From JAHQVI01 sp050330195 (lineage in GTDB: Bacteria; Pseudomonadota; Alphaproteobacteria; Rhizobiales; Rhodomicrobiaceae), in contig JBHJOB010000003.1 in NCBI GenBank assembly GCA_050330195.1, positions 12,004 to 76,003 on the forward strand: a stretch of DNA of 64,000 bases, written 5' to 3'. Shown here one piece after another: positions 30,343 through 39,941 of this stretch (positions within the stretch are counted from its first letter, which is position 1; every line of letters starts with the position of its first letter). The notes below the pieces were generated by a model. It ran no database searches, had not been told where the DNA came from, and saw only the letters and a list, made by a program, of their open reading frames with translations. The position numbers and the translations under genes were made by a program.

Positions 30343-30449
30343 CCTCTCCCTTAGGGAGAGGTCGGCACGAAGTGCCGGGTGAGGGGTTTGTGAGGCTAAA
30401 AGCTGGCCCCGTACCCCCTCACCCCAACCCTCTCCCCAAGGGAGAGGGA
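30343..30449. repeat. palindromic intergenic repeat inside the chvE-ggu operon
   Basis: Two hairpins of near-identical sequence: CCTCTCCC-TTA-GGGAGAGG type at 30343-30361 and CCTCTCCCCAAGGGAGAGG around 30430-30448, with GGTGAGGGG and CCCCTCACC in inverted orientation between them, so the whole ~105 bp folds as a large inverted repeat. Sequences of this CCTCTCCC/GGGAGAGG type are frequent between genes of alphaproteobacteria. Placed between chvE and gguA, it may stabilise the chvE message and lower gguA expression. Confidence 0.75.
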
Positions 30450-30486
30450 GGTCCGCCGAAAGCCGATAACTGTCCGAGGTGTGACG

Positions 30487-32016
30487 GTGCAACCGATCCT
30501 TGAAATGCGCGGCATTACCAAGACGTTCCCCGGCGTGAAGGCGCTGGACAATGTCTCCATCGCGGTCGCGCCCGGCGAAATCCATGCCGTCGTCGGAGAG
30601 AACGGCGCGGGCAAATCGACGCTCATGAAGGTTCTGAGCGGCGTCTATCCGCACGGCAGCTACGAAGGCGAGATCCATTTCGAGGGCGAGGAGCGCCGCT
30701 TCCGGAGCATCCGCGATAGCGAAGACGCCGGCATCATCATCATCCATCAGGAACTTGCGCTCGTCCCGCTGCTGTCGATTGCCGAGAACATCTTCCTCGG
30801 CAATGAATGCGCCACGAACGGCGTCATCAACTGGCGCGAGACCTTCAGGCGCACCGAAGATCTGCTGGCGCGCGTCGGTCTCAAGGAAGCGCCGGGCACC
30901 CTGGTTACACATCTCGGCGTTGGCAAGCAGCAGCTTATCGAGATCGCCAAGGCGCTGTCGAAAAAGGTCAAGCTGCTGATCCTCGACGAGCCGACATCGA
31001 GCCTGAACGAAACCGACAGCGACGCCCTGCTCGACCTGCTGCTGGAATTCAAGCGCAAGGGAATCGCCTCGATCCTGATCTCGCACAAGCTCGACGAGGT
31101 CTCCAAGGTCGCCGACAAGATTACCGTCCTTCGCGACGGCGCCAGCGTCTCGACAAAGGACAGCAATGGCGCGCCGGTCAGCGAAGCCGAGATCATCCGC
31201 GACATGGTCGGCCGCCCGCTCCACGACCGTTTTCCACCGCGAAGAAACGCGCCCATTGGCGAGACCGTCCTCGAAGTGTGCGACTGGACCGTTCATCACC
31301 CGATCCACACCCACCGGAAGCTGGTTGATAACGCCAGTTTCAGCGTCAAGCGCGGCGAAGTCGTCGGCATTGCCGGGCTGATGGGGGCGGGCCGCACCGA
31401 GCTTGCCATGAGCCTGTTCGGCCAGACCTACGGCGCGAACATTTCCGGCACGGTGCTGATCGACGGCAAGCCCGCCGACACCTCGACGGTCACGCGCGCC
31501 ATCGCTTCCGGCCTGTGCTACGCCACCGAGGACCGCAAGACTTACGGGCTGGTGCTCGATGAAACCATCCGGCGGAACATTCCGCTCGCCCATCTTCAGG
31601 GCATTTCCCGCAATGGGATCGTCAACGACAATGAGGAAATGGCTGTCGCGACGCGCTATCGTGAGCGTATGCGCATCAAGAGCACCAATGTCGAGCAGAA
31701 GACGCTGAATCTTTCGGGCGGAAACCAGCAGAAAGTCGTGCTCTCGAAATGGCTCTACGCCGATCCGGAAGTGCTGATCCTTGACGAACCGACGCGCGGC
31801 ATCGATGTCGGCGCGAAATACGAGATTTACACGATCATCAACGAGCTGGCGGCAAGCGGAAAGGGGATCGTCTTCATCTCCTCCGAAATGCCGGAACTGC
31901 TCGGCATGTGTGACCGCATCCTGGTGATGAGCGAGGGCCGCATCGTCGGCAACCTGCCGATAGCGGAGGCGAACCAGGAAAAGATCATGCACATGTTCAT
32001 CAACGCGAATGGGTAG
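30487..32016 (+). CDS. gguA: sugar ABC transporter ATP-binding protein GguA
   Basis: About 509 residues with two ABC cassettes, as in CUT2-family RbsA/XylG proteins. Domain 1 has Walker A GENGAGKST and Walker B LLILDEPTSSL; domain 2 has signature LSGGNQQKVVLSKW and Walker B VLILDEPTRG. It energises import of sugars captured by ChvE. No ATG is available: GTG 30487 has GAGG seven bases upstream and GTG 30481 is too close to it. The gene overlaps or abuts gguB. Confidence 0.93.
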   Translation: MQPILEMRGITKTFPGVKALDNVSIAVAPGEIHAVVGENGAGKSTLMKVLSGVYPHGSYEGEIHFEGEERRFRSIRDSEDAGIIIIHQELALVPLLSIAENIFLGNECATNGVINWRETFRRTEDLLARVGLKEAPGTLVTHLGVGKQQLIEIAKALSKKVKLLILDEPTSSLNETDSDALLDLLLEFKRKGIASILISHKLDEVSKVADKITVLRDGASVSTKDSNGAPVSEAEIIRDMVGRPLHDRFPPRRNAPIGETVLEVCDWTVHHPIHTHRKLVDNASFSVKRGEVVGIAGLMGAGRTELAMSLFGQTYGANISGTVLIDGKPADTSTVTRAIASGLCYATEDRKTYGLVLDETIRRNIPLAHLQGISRNGIVNDNEEMAVATRYRERMRIKSTNVEQKTLNLSGGNQQKVVLSKWLYADPEVLILDEPTRGIDVGAKYEIYTIINELAASGKGIVFISSEMPELLGMCDRILVMSEGRIVGNLPIAEANQEKIMHMFINANG

Positions 32017-32020
32017 CGAC

Positions 32021-33226
32021 ATGGCAATGGCACAATCGGAAGAGCGCGTGGCGGCCGGGGCGGACAAGCCCTCTTACGGCGGCTTCATTCGCCAGCATAT
32101 GCGCGAATACGGGATACTCTTTGCGCTGATTGCGATCATGGGGTTCTTCCAGATCGTCACGGACGGCGTGTTGCTCAGGCCGGTCAACCTGACCAACCTC
32201 GTCCTGCAGAACAGCTACATCGTCATCATGGCCGTCGGCATGTTGCTGGTCATCGTCTCGGGTAATATCGACCTTTCCGTCGGCTCGGTGATGGGATTCA
32301 TCGGCGCGCTCGCCGCCGTGCTCATGGTGCAGTTCGACTTCCATTTCGTGGCGGCATCGCTCGTCTGCCTGTTGGTCGGCATGGCCATAGGTGCGGCGCA
32401 AGGCTACTGGGTCGCCTATTACCGCATCCCGTCCTTCATCGTGACGCTCGCGGGGATGCTGGTCTTCAAGGGGCTGACGCTCGCGCTGCTCGAAGGCCGC
32501 TCGGTCGGTCCGTTCCCGACAGAGTTCCAGCTTCTGGCCTCCGGCTTCATCCCGGACGTATTCGGCGTCGAAGGCATCAACCTGTTCTCGCTGACGCTTG
32601 GCGCGCTGACGTCAGCGCTGCTGCTCTGGATGGCCGTACGGTCGCGGGCGCAGGCGCGCAAATACGGCAATGTGGACGAGCCTCTGGCCTTCTTCGCGGC
32701 CAAGCACGCGCTGATTGCCTTCGCCATCGTCTACCTGTCCTGGCTGATGGCGAATTTCCGGGGCCTCCCGAACGTGCTGATCGTCATGGCGCTGCTGATC
32801 AGCGTCTACACCTTCCTCACGACCCGCACGACGATCGGACGCCGCATCTATGCGCTTGGCGGCAATGAGAACGCCGCGCGGCTGTCCGGCATCAACACGC
32901 AGCGCCTGACCTTCCTGACCTTCGTCAATATGGGAATGCTGGCGGCGCTCGCCGGTCTCGTCTTTGCCGCGCGCCTCAATACCGCAACCCCGAAAGCAGG
33001 CATCGGCTTCGAGCTGGACGTGATCGCGGCGGTGTTCATCGGCGGCGCCTCGATGAGCGGCGGCATCGGCACCGTGGTCGGCGCGGTCGTCGGCGCGTTC
33101 ATCATGGGCGTCATGAATAACGGCATGTCGATCATGGGCATCGGCATCGACTGGCAGCAGGTCATCAAGGGACTGGTGCTGCTCGCCGCCGTGATTTTCG
33201 ACGTCTACAACAAGAACAAAGCGTAA
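32021..33226 (+). CDS. gguB: sugar ABC transporter permease GguB
   Basis: About 401 residues, very hydrophobic, with the CUT2 permease layout (8-11 TM segments) and signatures LVIVSGNIDLSVGSVMGF, LGGNENAARLSGI and FIGGASMSGGIGTVVGA. It forms the membrane channel with GguA. ATG 32021 follows the gguA stop by 4 bp; ATG 32009 would overlap gguA by 8 bp. The length (about 50 residues more than RbsC) is typical of XylH/GguB. Confidence 0.93.
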   Translation: MAMAQSEERVAAGADKPSYGGFIRQHMREYGILFALIAIMGFFQIVTDGVLLRPVNLTNLVLQNSYIVIMAVGMLLVIVSGNIDLSVGSVMGFIGALAAVLMVQFDFHFVAASLVCLLVGMAIGAAQGYWVAYYRIPSFIVTLAGMLVFKGLTLALLEGRSVGPFPTEFQLLASGFIPDVFGVEGINLFSLTLGALTSALLLWMAVRSRAQARKYGNVDEPLAFFAAKHALIAFAIVYLSWLMANFRGLPNVLIVMALLISVYTFLTTRTTIGRRIYALGGNENAARLSGINTQRLTFLTFVNMGMLAALAGLVFAARLNTATPKAGIGFELDVIAAVFIGGASMSGGIGTVVGAVVGAFIMGVMNNGMSIMGIGIDWQQVIKGLVLLAAVIFDVYNKNKA

Positions 33227-33242
33227 CAGGAGAGGAAACCCG

Positions 33243-34238
33243 ATGCTGCTTTCACAGATCAGGGACAAAAACGGCGCGGTCCGCGTCGTCGCCCGCGAGG
33301 GAACCGAAGCTTACGCCGTCAATGGCGCAACCAGCACTTACGATCTCGCGCTGGAAGCGGCGCGGTCGGGCAAGGGGCTGAAGATGACGATCCGCGAGCG
33401 CGGGCTCGGCGAGGCGGTCGATCTGGAAGCTGCCTATGAGGAAGGCCGCCTCCTACTGCCGATCACCCATCCCGACGCCGCGCATATGCATGTAACCGGC
33501 ACCGGCCTCACCCATCTCGGCTCCGCCTCGACACGCGATGCGATGCACGCTGCGGCAACGGCGGAAGCTGAAGGCAAGGTCACGGACTCCATGAAGATGT
33601 TCCGCATGGGGCTGGAAGGCGGCAAGCCGGCGGAGGGCAAGGAAGGCGTGCAGCCGGAGTGGTTCTACAAGGGTAACGGGACGGTCGTTGCGCAGCCGGG
33701 TTCGCCGCTGATTTCACCGTCCTTCGCGGATGATGGCGGCGAGGAGCCGGAGATTGCCGGGATTTATATCATAGGCGATGACGGCACGCCGTTTCGCATC
33801 GGTTTTGCGCTGACCAACGAGTTCTCCGATCATGTCATGGAGCGGGTGAACTACCTTTATCTGGCCCACTCGAAGCTGCGTCCCGCTTCGTTCGGACCCG
33901 AGATCCTGATCGGGGATTTGCCGTCAGACGTTCAGGGCACGTCACGAATCCGGCGCGGTGGCGCGGTGATCTGGGAGAAGCCGTTCCTGTCGGGCGAAGC
34001 GAACATGTCGCACACCATCGGCAATCTGGAGCATCATCATTTCAAATACGGACTGTTCCGCCAGCCGGGCGACGTGCACGTCCATATGTTCGGCACGGCG
34101 ACGCTGTCATTCGCCGATGGCGTCAAGGCTGGGCCGGGCGACGTGTTCGAGATCGAGGCGCCGGAATTCGGTCTGCCGCTGAAGAACCCGCTCGCGGTCG
34201 AGGAGAAGTCTCAGCTTCAAGCCGTGAAGCCGCTGTAG
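33243..34238 (+). CDS. gguC: GguC (AraD1/FAH-like family protein)
   Basis: 331 residues with SD GGAGAGG seven bases upstream of ATG 33243. It resembles Agrobacterium GguC and belongs to the fumarylacetoacetate-hydrolase-like AraD1 group; GFALTNEFSDHVMER, HSKLRPASFGPEI and the C-terminal HVHMFGTATLSFADG are conserved regions with likely metal ligands. The family has been proposed to dehydrate 2-keto-3-deoxy-L-arabonate. The next gene is a sugar-acid dehydratase that would make such a substrate, so this role fits the context; it is inferred. It is not a transporter component despite its name. Confidence 0.85.
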   Translation: MLLSQIRDKNGAVRVVAREGTEAYAVNGATSTYDLALEAARSGKGLKMTIRERGLGEAVDLEAAYEEGRLLLPITHPDAAHMHVTGTGLTHLGSASTRDAMHAAATAEAEGKVTDSMKMFRMGLEGGKPAEGKEGVQPEWFYKGNGTVVAQPGSPLISPSFADDGGEEPEIAGIYIIGDDGTPFRIGFALTNEFSDHVMERVNYLYLAHSKLRPASFGPEILIGDLPSDVQGTSRIRRGGAVIWEKPFLSGEANMSHTIGNLEHHHFKYGLFRQPGDVHVHMFGTATLSFADGVKAGPGDVFEIEAPEFGLPLKNPLAVEEKSQLQAVKPL

Positions 34239-34275
34239 CGGCGGGATAATTTTTCAAACCGCTTCCGAATTATGG

Positions 34276-34287
34276 TAAAACGTTTAA
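34276..34287. promoter_or_regulatory. LacI-like half-conserved palindrome upstream of dehydratase gene
   Basis: TAAAACGTTTAA, centred on a CG step with a perfect AAACGTTT core, in the 110 bp gap after gguC. LacI-family operators share this centre, but the flanks do not match the clear operator at 49665. Weak. Confidence 0.3.
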
Positions 34288-34348
34288 TATTTTGAATGAC
34301 CTGCCTTTTCCGTCAGGAGGAGGAGAATTTCGCCAACGGAGCATGTAG

Positions 34349-36091
34349 ATGACATTCACGCCGAAGCCCTGGCCCCGCAAGCTGCGCTCGACCGAATGGT
34401 TCGGCGGCGATACGCGTGACCACATCTATCACCGCTCCTGGATGAAAAATCAGGGCCTGCCCGCAGACCTGTTCGATGGACGCCCGGTAATCGGCATCTG
34501 CAATACGTGGTCGCAACTCACGCCGTGCAACGCGCATCTGCGCGACCTCGCCGAGCGGGTCAAGCACGGCATTTACGAAGCGGGCGGCCTGCCGCTGGAA
34601 TTCCCGGTCTTCTCGACGGGCGAAAGCGCGCTGCGCCCCACGGCGATGATGTTCCGCAATCTTGCATCAATGGATGTGGAGGAAGCCATTCGCGGCAACC
34701 CGCTCGACGGCGTCGTGCTCATGGTCGGCTGCGACAAGACCACGCCCGCGCTGCTGATGGGCGCGGCCTCCGCCGATCTTCCGGCCATCGTCGTCTCCGG
34801 CGGGCCGATGCTGAATGGCTGGTTTCGCGGCGAGCGCGTCGGCTCCGGCACGGCGCTGTGGCAGATGTCGGAGGCGATCAAGGCAGGGCAAATGAGCCGC
34901 GAGGATTTCCTCGAAGCCGAACAGGCCATGTCCCGTTCGCCGGGTTCGTGCAACACGATGGGCACGGCCTCGACGATGGCTTCGATGGCCGAAGCGCTCG
35001 GCATGGCGCTCTCCGGCAATGCGTCGATTCCCGCCGTGGACAGCCGCCGCCGCGTCATGGCGCATCTGACCGGACGGCGCATCGTTGATATGGTCAAGGA
35101 TGAACTGAAGCCCTCCGACATCCTCACAAGAGCAGCTTTCGAGAACGCGATCCGCGTCAACGGCGCGATCGGCGGTTCGACAAATGCGGTCGTTCATCTG
35201 CTCGCCATTGCGGGCCGCGTCGGTCTCGATCTGACGCTCGACGATTGGGACAGGCTTGGCCGCGACATTCCGACCATCGTCAATCTGATGCCCTCGGGCA
35301 AATATCTGATGGAGGAATTCTTCTATGCGGGCGGGTTGCCGGTCGTGATCAGGATGCTTGGCGAGGCCGGACTGCTCAACAAGGACGCGCTCACCGTTTC
35401 CGGCCAGAGCCAGTGGGATCAGGTCAAGGACGTGATCAACTGGAACGAGGACGTCATCCGCCCGGCCGACAAGGCGCTGACGCAACAAGGCGGGATTGCC
35501 GTTCTGCGCGGCAATCTTGCGCCGCAGGGGGCCGTGCTGAAGCCGTCCGCCGCATCGCCGGACCTGATGGTGCATCGCGGACGCGCCGTGGTGTTCGAGG
35601 ACATTGACGACTACAAGGCCAAGATCAACGACGAGGCGCTCGACATCGACGAAAGCTGCATCATGGTCCTGAAGAATTGCGGACCGAAAGGCTACCCGGG
35701 CATGGCTGAGGTCGGCAATATGGGCCTGCCGCCGAAAGTGCTGCGCAAGGGCATCACCGACATGGTGCGGATCTCCGACGCCCGCATGTCCGGCACCGCA
35801 TACGGAACGGTCGTGTTGCATACGAGCCCGGAGGCCGCTGCAGGCGGTCCGCTTGCGATCGTGCGGGACGGAGACATGATCGAGATGGACGTACCGAACC
35901 GCCGCCTGCATCTGGATGTGGCCGACGAGGAAATCGCCGCCCGGCTCGCCGCATGGAAGAACCCGGTTACGCCGCCCGACAGCGGCTATGCGCGTCTCTA
36001 TCACGATCATGTGACGGGCGCGGATACCGGGGCCGATCTCGATATTCTCCAAGGATGCCGGGGTCACGCTGTCCCAAAAGATTCGCACTGA
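34349..36091 (+). CDS. IlvD/Edd-family sugar-acid dehydratase (L-arabonate dehydratase type)
   Basis: 580 residues, matching the length of rhizobial L-arabonate dehydratase. Cluster cysteines are at 60 (QLTPCNAH), 128 (MVGCDKTT) and 201 (SPGSCNTMG), the spacing known for this family's 2Fe-2S ligands. Lys130 after Cys128 is the carbamylated metal-binding lysine. SDARMSGTAYG near 480 holds the catalytic Ser. It removes water from an aldonate to give a 2-keto-3-deoxy acid. With the lactonase, mutarotase and aldose dehydrogenase nearby, an arabonate, fuconate or galactonate-type substrate is likely. Confidence 0.9.
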   Translation: MTFTPKPWPRKLRSTEWFGGDTRDHIYHRSWMKNQGLPADLFDGRPVIGICNTWSQLTPCNAHLRDLAERVKHGIYEAGGLPLEFPVFSTGESALRPTAMMFRNLASMDVEEAIRGNPLDGVVLMVGCDKTTPALLMGAASADLPAIVVSGGPMLNGWFRGERVGSGTALWQMSEAIKAGQMSREDFLEAEQAMSRSPGSCNTMGTASTMASMAEALGMALSGNASIPAVDSRRRVMAHLTGRRIVDMVKDELKPSDILTRAAFENAIRVNGAIGGSTNAVVHLLAIAGRVGLDLTLDDWDRLGRDIPTIVNLMPSGKYLMEEFFYAGGLPVVIRMLGEAGLLNKDALTVSGQSQWDQVKDVINWNEDVIRPADKALTQQGGIAVLRGNLAPQGAVLKPSAASPDLMVHRGRAVVFEDIDDYKAKINDEALDIDESCIMVLKNCGPKGYPGMAEVGNMGLPPKVLRKGITDMVRISDARMSGTAYGTVVLHTSPEAAAGGPLAIVRDGDMIEMDVPNRRLHLDVADEEIAARLAAWKNPVTPPDSGYARLYHDHVTGADTGADLDILQGCRGHAVPKDSH

Positions 36092-36190
36092 GGCCGGAAG
36101 AACGCCCCTCGTCTCGCGATTGCTGTTATTCTAGGTGATGGTTCAGCCCAACCAGCCAGCCTATGGAACCGCGCGTCCGGGAGACAGACC

Positions 36191-37060
36191 ATGACCGTTC
36201 AGATTCTCGACCACACGGAATGCGAACTGGGCGAGGGGCCGACCTACGATCCCGCTCAGGACAAGGCATGGTGGTTCGATATCGTTGCCCGGCGGTTATA
36301 CGAACACGATTTCGATGCGGGCCGTACGGATGTTCATGAGCTGCCGGTCATGGGCAGCATGCTCGGCGTCGTCGATGCAGCCACCCAGCTTGTGGCGACG
36401 GAGGACGGTCTCTATCTGCGCGATGCCGCCACCAATCGCCTGACGCTTCACCATCCGCTGGAGGCCGACAATCCCGCCACGCGCTCCAATGACGGGCGGG
36501 TGCATCCATCCGGCGCGATCTGGATCGGGACGATGGGCAAGAATGCCGAGCCGGGTGCGGGCGCGATCTACTGGTTTTTTCAAGGCGAGCTCCGCAAGCT
36601 CTATCCGGAGATCTCCATCCCCAATTCGATCTGTTTCTCGCCCGACGCCGCCACCGCCTATTTCACCGACACCCGCACCGGCAGGCTGATGACGGTGCGT
36701 GTCGATCCGGGCGACGGCTATCCGGTCGGCGAGCCGACGGTTCTTTATGATTACGGCATACAGAAAAGCGGGCTTGACGGAGCCGTCGTCGATGCGGACG
36801 GAGCGATCTGGATTGCCTGCTGGGGCGCTGGCCGTCTCATAGCGGTATCCCCGAAAGGCGAGCGGATTCACTCCGTACCGCTGCCGGCGTCGCAGGTGAC
36901 GTGTCCGGCCTTCATCGGCCGCAATCTGGCTCGCCTGCTGGTCACATCCGCATGGCAGAATCTGAGCGATGCCGAGCGCGAGGCTGACGAACACGCCGGC
37001 AAGACCTTTGTCATCGATATGCCGGTGCGAGGCAAGGCCGAGCCGCGCGTCATTCTGTAA
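36191..37060 (+). CDS. SMP-30/gluconolactonase-family sugar lactonase
   Basis: 289 residues, six-bladed beta-propeller. The metal site is ECELGEGPTYD (Glu), SIPNSICFSPD (Asn) and KSGLDGAVVDADG (Asp), as in Caulobacter and Azospirillum lactonases. It would open an aldono-lactone to the free acid for the upstream dehydratase. ATG 36191 follows AGACAG. It sits 99 bp after the dehydratase and 30 bp before the mutarotase, one transcription unit. Confidence 0.9.
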   Translation: MTVQILDHTECELGEGPTYDPAQDKAWWFDIVARRLYEHDFDAGRTDVHELPVMGSMLGVVDAATQLVATEDGLYLRDAATNRLTLHHPLEADNPATRSNDGRVHPSGAIWIGTMGKNAEPGAGAIYWFFQGELRKLYPEISIPNSICFSPDAATAYFTDTRTGRLMTVRVDPGDGYPVGEPTVLYDYGIQKSGLDGAVVDADGAIWIACWGAGRLIAVSPKGERIHSVPLPASQVTCPAFIGRNLARLLVTSAWQNLSDAEREADEHAGKTFVIDMPVRGKAEPRVIL

Positions 37061-37090
37061 GCAGATTGTTTCAGCTATAAGGGTCGAACC

Positions 37091-38110
37091 ATGAGCGTCG
37101 AAACGTTCGGAGAAACGTCGGGCGGGCAAATCGTCGAGCGCATCGCCATCGCAGGCGGCGGACTGACGGCCAATATCATCGGCTGGGGCGCCGCCCTTCA
37201 GGATCTCCGGCTGGCCGGTCACGGCGATCCGCTCGTTCTGGGATTCGACACATTCGAGCCATATACGAAGCACTCGCCGTATTTCGGGGCCAATGTCGGG
37301 CGCTACGCCAACCGGATCGCGGGCGGGCGCTTCACGATCGACGGCCAGCCCTATCAGACGGAGACGAATTTTCTCGGCAAGCATACGCTGCATGGCGGAT
37401 CGGAGGGGACGGGCCGCAAGGTCTGGGCGATCAGGGATCATGGCGCGGATTTCGTCACGCTCTCCTGCCGGGCCGCCGATGGCGAGATGGGTTTTCCCGG
37501 CAATCTCGACATTGCCTGCACCTATTCGCTGAAGGACGACGGACGCCTCGCCATCGAATTCACGGCCGAGACCGACGCGCCGACGCTCTGCAATCTCGCC
37601 CATCACAGCTATTTCAATCTCGACGACGGCGGGCGGACGGACGTGCTGGATCATACGGTCCGGATCGAGGCGGACGCGTATCTTGCGGTTGATGAGGAAG
37701 CGATCCCGACGGGGCATGTCGTGCCGGTGGATGGAACGGCGCTCGATCTGCGTGCGCCGCGCCCCATCCGGAACGATCAGGGTGCGGGGCATGTGTCCTA
37801 TGACCACAATTTCTGTCTGGCGGCGGCGCGCGGTCCCCTGAAGCGCAGAGCTACCGTGCGCGGCGGCCGGTCGGGCGTGGAAATGGAAGTCTGGACGACG
37901 GAACCCGGCCTGCAATTCTATGACGGCGCGCGCGCAGGCTGCGAGGTTGCCGGACTCGGCGGCGTCCAATATCCCGCGCATCCCGGCCTTTGCCTTGAGC
38001 CGCAGATCTGGCCGGACGCGCCCAACCGCCCCTATTTCCCGCAGGCCATATTGCGGCCCGGCGAAGCTTACAGGCAAACCACGGAATACCGTTTCCGCGT
38101 CGCGGCCTGA
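37091..38110 (+). CDS. aldose 1-epimerase (galactose mutarotase family)
   Basis: 339 residues with the mutarotase active site: HTLHGG (His), NLAHHSYFNL (catalytic acid His) and LCLEPQIWPDAPN (catalytic base Glu). It interconverts alpha and beta anomers, supplying the form used by the aldose dehydrogenase. It is the last plus-strand gene of the ggu unit and converges on the permease gene with a 15 bp gap. Confidence 0.93.
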   Translation: MSVETFGETSGGQIVERIAIAGGGLTANIIGWGAALQDLRLAGHGDPLVLGFDTFEPYTKHSPYFGANVGRYANRIAGGRFTIDGQPYQTETNFLGKHTLHGGSEGTGRKVWAIRDHGADFVTLSCRAADGEMGFPGNLDIACTYSLKDDGRLAIEFTAETDAPTLCNLAHHSYFNLDDGGRTDVLDHTVRIEADAYLAVDEEAIPTGHVVPVDGTALDLRAPRPIRNDQGAGHVSYDHNFCLAAARGPLKRRATVRGGRSGVEMEVWTTEPGLQFYDGARAGCEVAGLGGVQYPAHPGLCLEPQIWPDAPNRPYFPQAILRPGEAYRQTTEYRFRVAA

Positions 38111-38125
38111 CGCGCCGGCCGGTCG

Positions 38126-39124
38126 TCAGCCGTTGCTCCGGCTTGCGCGCAAACGGTCGAACAGCACGGCAATGATGATGAAGCTGCCGACGAAGGTGCC
38201 TTGCCAGAATGTGTTGATGCCGAGCAGGATCAGGCTGTTGCGGATGACCTCGATCAGGGCCGCGCCGACAATGGCGCCCGTTGCCGTGCCTATGCCGCCG
38301 CTCAGATTCGCGCCGCCGATGACGGCCGCCGCAATGACGTTCAGCTCCATGCTCTGACCGAGATTCGTGGTCACGCCGCCAAGCCAGCCCACTTCGAGCA
38401 CGCCGGTTATGCCTGCCGTCAGCGACGCGAACATGTAGACGCTGACCTTGGTCCACTTCACCGGCACGCCGGTCAAAGTGGCGGCATTCTCATTGCCGCC
38501 GATCGCGAAGATGTGCCGCCCCCACCGGGTCCAGCGGAAAGCGAAGCCGAGGAACAGCCCGAGCAGCAGCAGCACAAAGACCGGATGCGGAATGCCGAAG
38601 GTCGAGCCGCCGCCGAGCGCCAGCAGGATGTCATGGTCGGGGCCGAACTGATAGATCATCTTGTTTCCGGACAGGACCATGGCGAGACTGCGCGCGATGG
38701 ACAGCATTCCGAGCGTGACGACAAAGGCGGGCACGCCGACAAAGGCGATCATGACGCCGTTGAACAAGCCGACCGCAGCCGCACCGAGCAGCGCCAGCGG
38801 AACCGCCACCCAGATCGGATAGCCGAGCGACATGGTCAGGCCGGTGATCATCGCGGAAAGCACGACCACCGCGCCGACCGACAGGTCGATGCCGCCGGTG
38901 ATGATGACCGCAGTCATGCCGAGAGCGATAATGCCGACAAAGGCGAAATTGCGGGTCACGTTGAACAGGTTGCGCTCGGTCGCGAACGTGTCGGTCATGA
39001 GCGTCAGCGCGATGCAGGCGACGACCGCAGCAAGCAGCACCCAGAATGTCTGGCGCGTGACGAGCCAGGCGATGGGACTGGTGTGGGAACTTTTCGCAAT
39101 GGTCTCTTCAAGGGTGATGGCCAC
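38126..39124 (-). CDS. CUT2-family sugar ABC transporter permease
   Basis: 332 residues, RbsC/FrcC-like, hydrophobic throughout, with VIITGGIDLSVGAVVVLSA and AVIGGANLSGGIGTATGA signatures and FAIGGNENAATLTGVPV. The start is GTG 39124 with AGGA eight bases upstream. It follows the ATPase gene by 76 bp on the minus strand. The binding protein is probably the divergent 41290 gene, because no other orphan component is nearby. Confidence 0.92.
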   Translation of the reverse strand: MAITLEETIAKSSHTSPIAWLVTRQTFWVLLAAVVACIALTLMTDTFATERNLFNVTRNFAFVGIIALGMTAVIITGGIDLSVGAVVVLSAMITGLTMSLGYPIWVAVPLALLGAAAVGLFNGVMIAFVGVPAFVVTLGMLSIARSLAMVLSGNKMIYQFGPDHDILLALGGGSTFGIPHPVFVLLLLGLFLGFAFRWTRWGRHIFAIGGNENAATLTGVPVKWTKVSVYMFASLTAGITGVLEVGWLGGVTTNLGQSMELNVIAAAVIGGANLSGGIGTATGAIVGAALIEVIRNSLILLGINTFWQGTFVGSFIIIAVLFDRLRASRSNG

Positions 39125-39200
39125 GTCCGTTCCTGTCTCTTGCGCTTTGCCCTGCCGGAAGGTGCATTCCGTTTTCCTTCCGGGGCTCGCTGAAAAATCT

Positions 39201-39941
39201 TCAAGCCGCCTGAATTGCGCCCGTGATGAGACCCGTCACCTCTTCAGGCGATGAGTCGTCCTTGCGCTTGTCGGCCACCTTCGAGCCGCGCCGGAGCACG
39301 ACCACCTTGTCGGCGACTGCGAACACATCGGGCATACGGTGGCTGATCAGCACAACGGCGATCCCGTGATCGCGCAAACGGCGGATCATGTTGAGCACCT
39401 CCTCGATCTGCCGGACGCTGATGGCGGCTGTCGGCTCGTCCATCAGCACGATCTTGGGTTCGGAGAGCCGCGTCCGCGCAATCGCGACGGCCTGACGCTG
39501 GCCGCCCGACATGCGCTTGACCAGATCGCGCGGCCTGGTTTCGGATTTCAGCTCGGCGAAAAGTTTCCCGGCCCGCTCGAACATGGCGCGGTAGTCGAGC
39601 ACCTTGACCGGGCCAACCCGCTTCATCAGCTCACGCCCCAGAAAGACGTTCGCGGCGGCGGTCAGATTGTCGCAAAGGGCCAGATCCTGATAGACGATCT
39701 CGATCCCTTCTTCGCGGGCGCTCGCCGGATTGGCAAATTCGACCTCGTTCCCGGAAATCCGGATCTGCCCCTTGCTGGGCGGAAAATTCCCGGCGACAAT
39801 CTTGACGAGGGTCGATTTGCCGGCGCCGTTGTCACCCATGAGGCCGACGACTTCGCCCTCGCGGATCGACAGCGACACATCGGTCAGCGCCTGAATGGCG
39901 CCGAAGTTTTTCGAGATGTTCTCAAGCTGCAGGACCGTCAT
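39201..39941 (-). CDS. sugar ABC transporter ATP-binding protein, single-cassette
   Basis: 246 residues with one ABC cassette: Walker A GDNGAGKST, signature RMSGGQRQAVAIA, Walker B IVLMDEPTAA. Most CUT2 ATPases have two cassettes; this is the FrcA-like single-domain form. It would homodimerise and power the adjacent permease. The D-loop and switch His (LISHRMPDV) are intact. It diverges from the epimerase gene at 40239. Confidence 0.92.
   Translation of the reverse strand: MTVLQLENISKNFGAIQALTDVSLSIREGEVVGLMGDNGAGKSTLVKIVAGNFPPSKGQIRISGNEVEFANPASAREEGIEIVYQDLALCDNLTAAANVFLGRELMKRVGPVKVLDYRAMFERAGKLFAELKSETRPRDLVKRMSGGQRQAVAIARTRLSEPKIVLMDEPTAAISVRQIEEVLNMIRRLRDHGIAVVLISHRMPDVFAVADKVVVLRRGSKVADKRKDDSSPEEVTGLITGAIQAA

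Noticed and set aside
30340..32067. 575-codon minus-strand frame opposite gguA
   Set aside because: Shadow frame; its C-terminal part is translated from the palindromic repeat.
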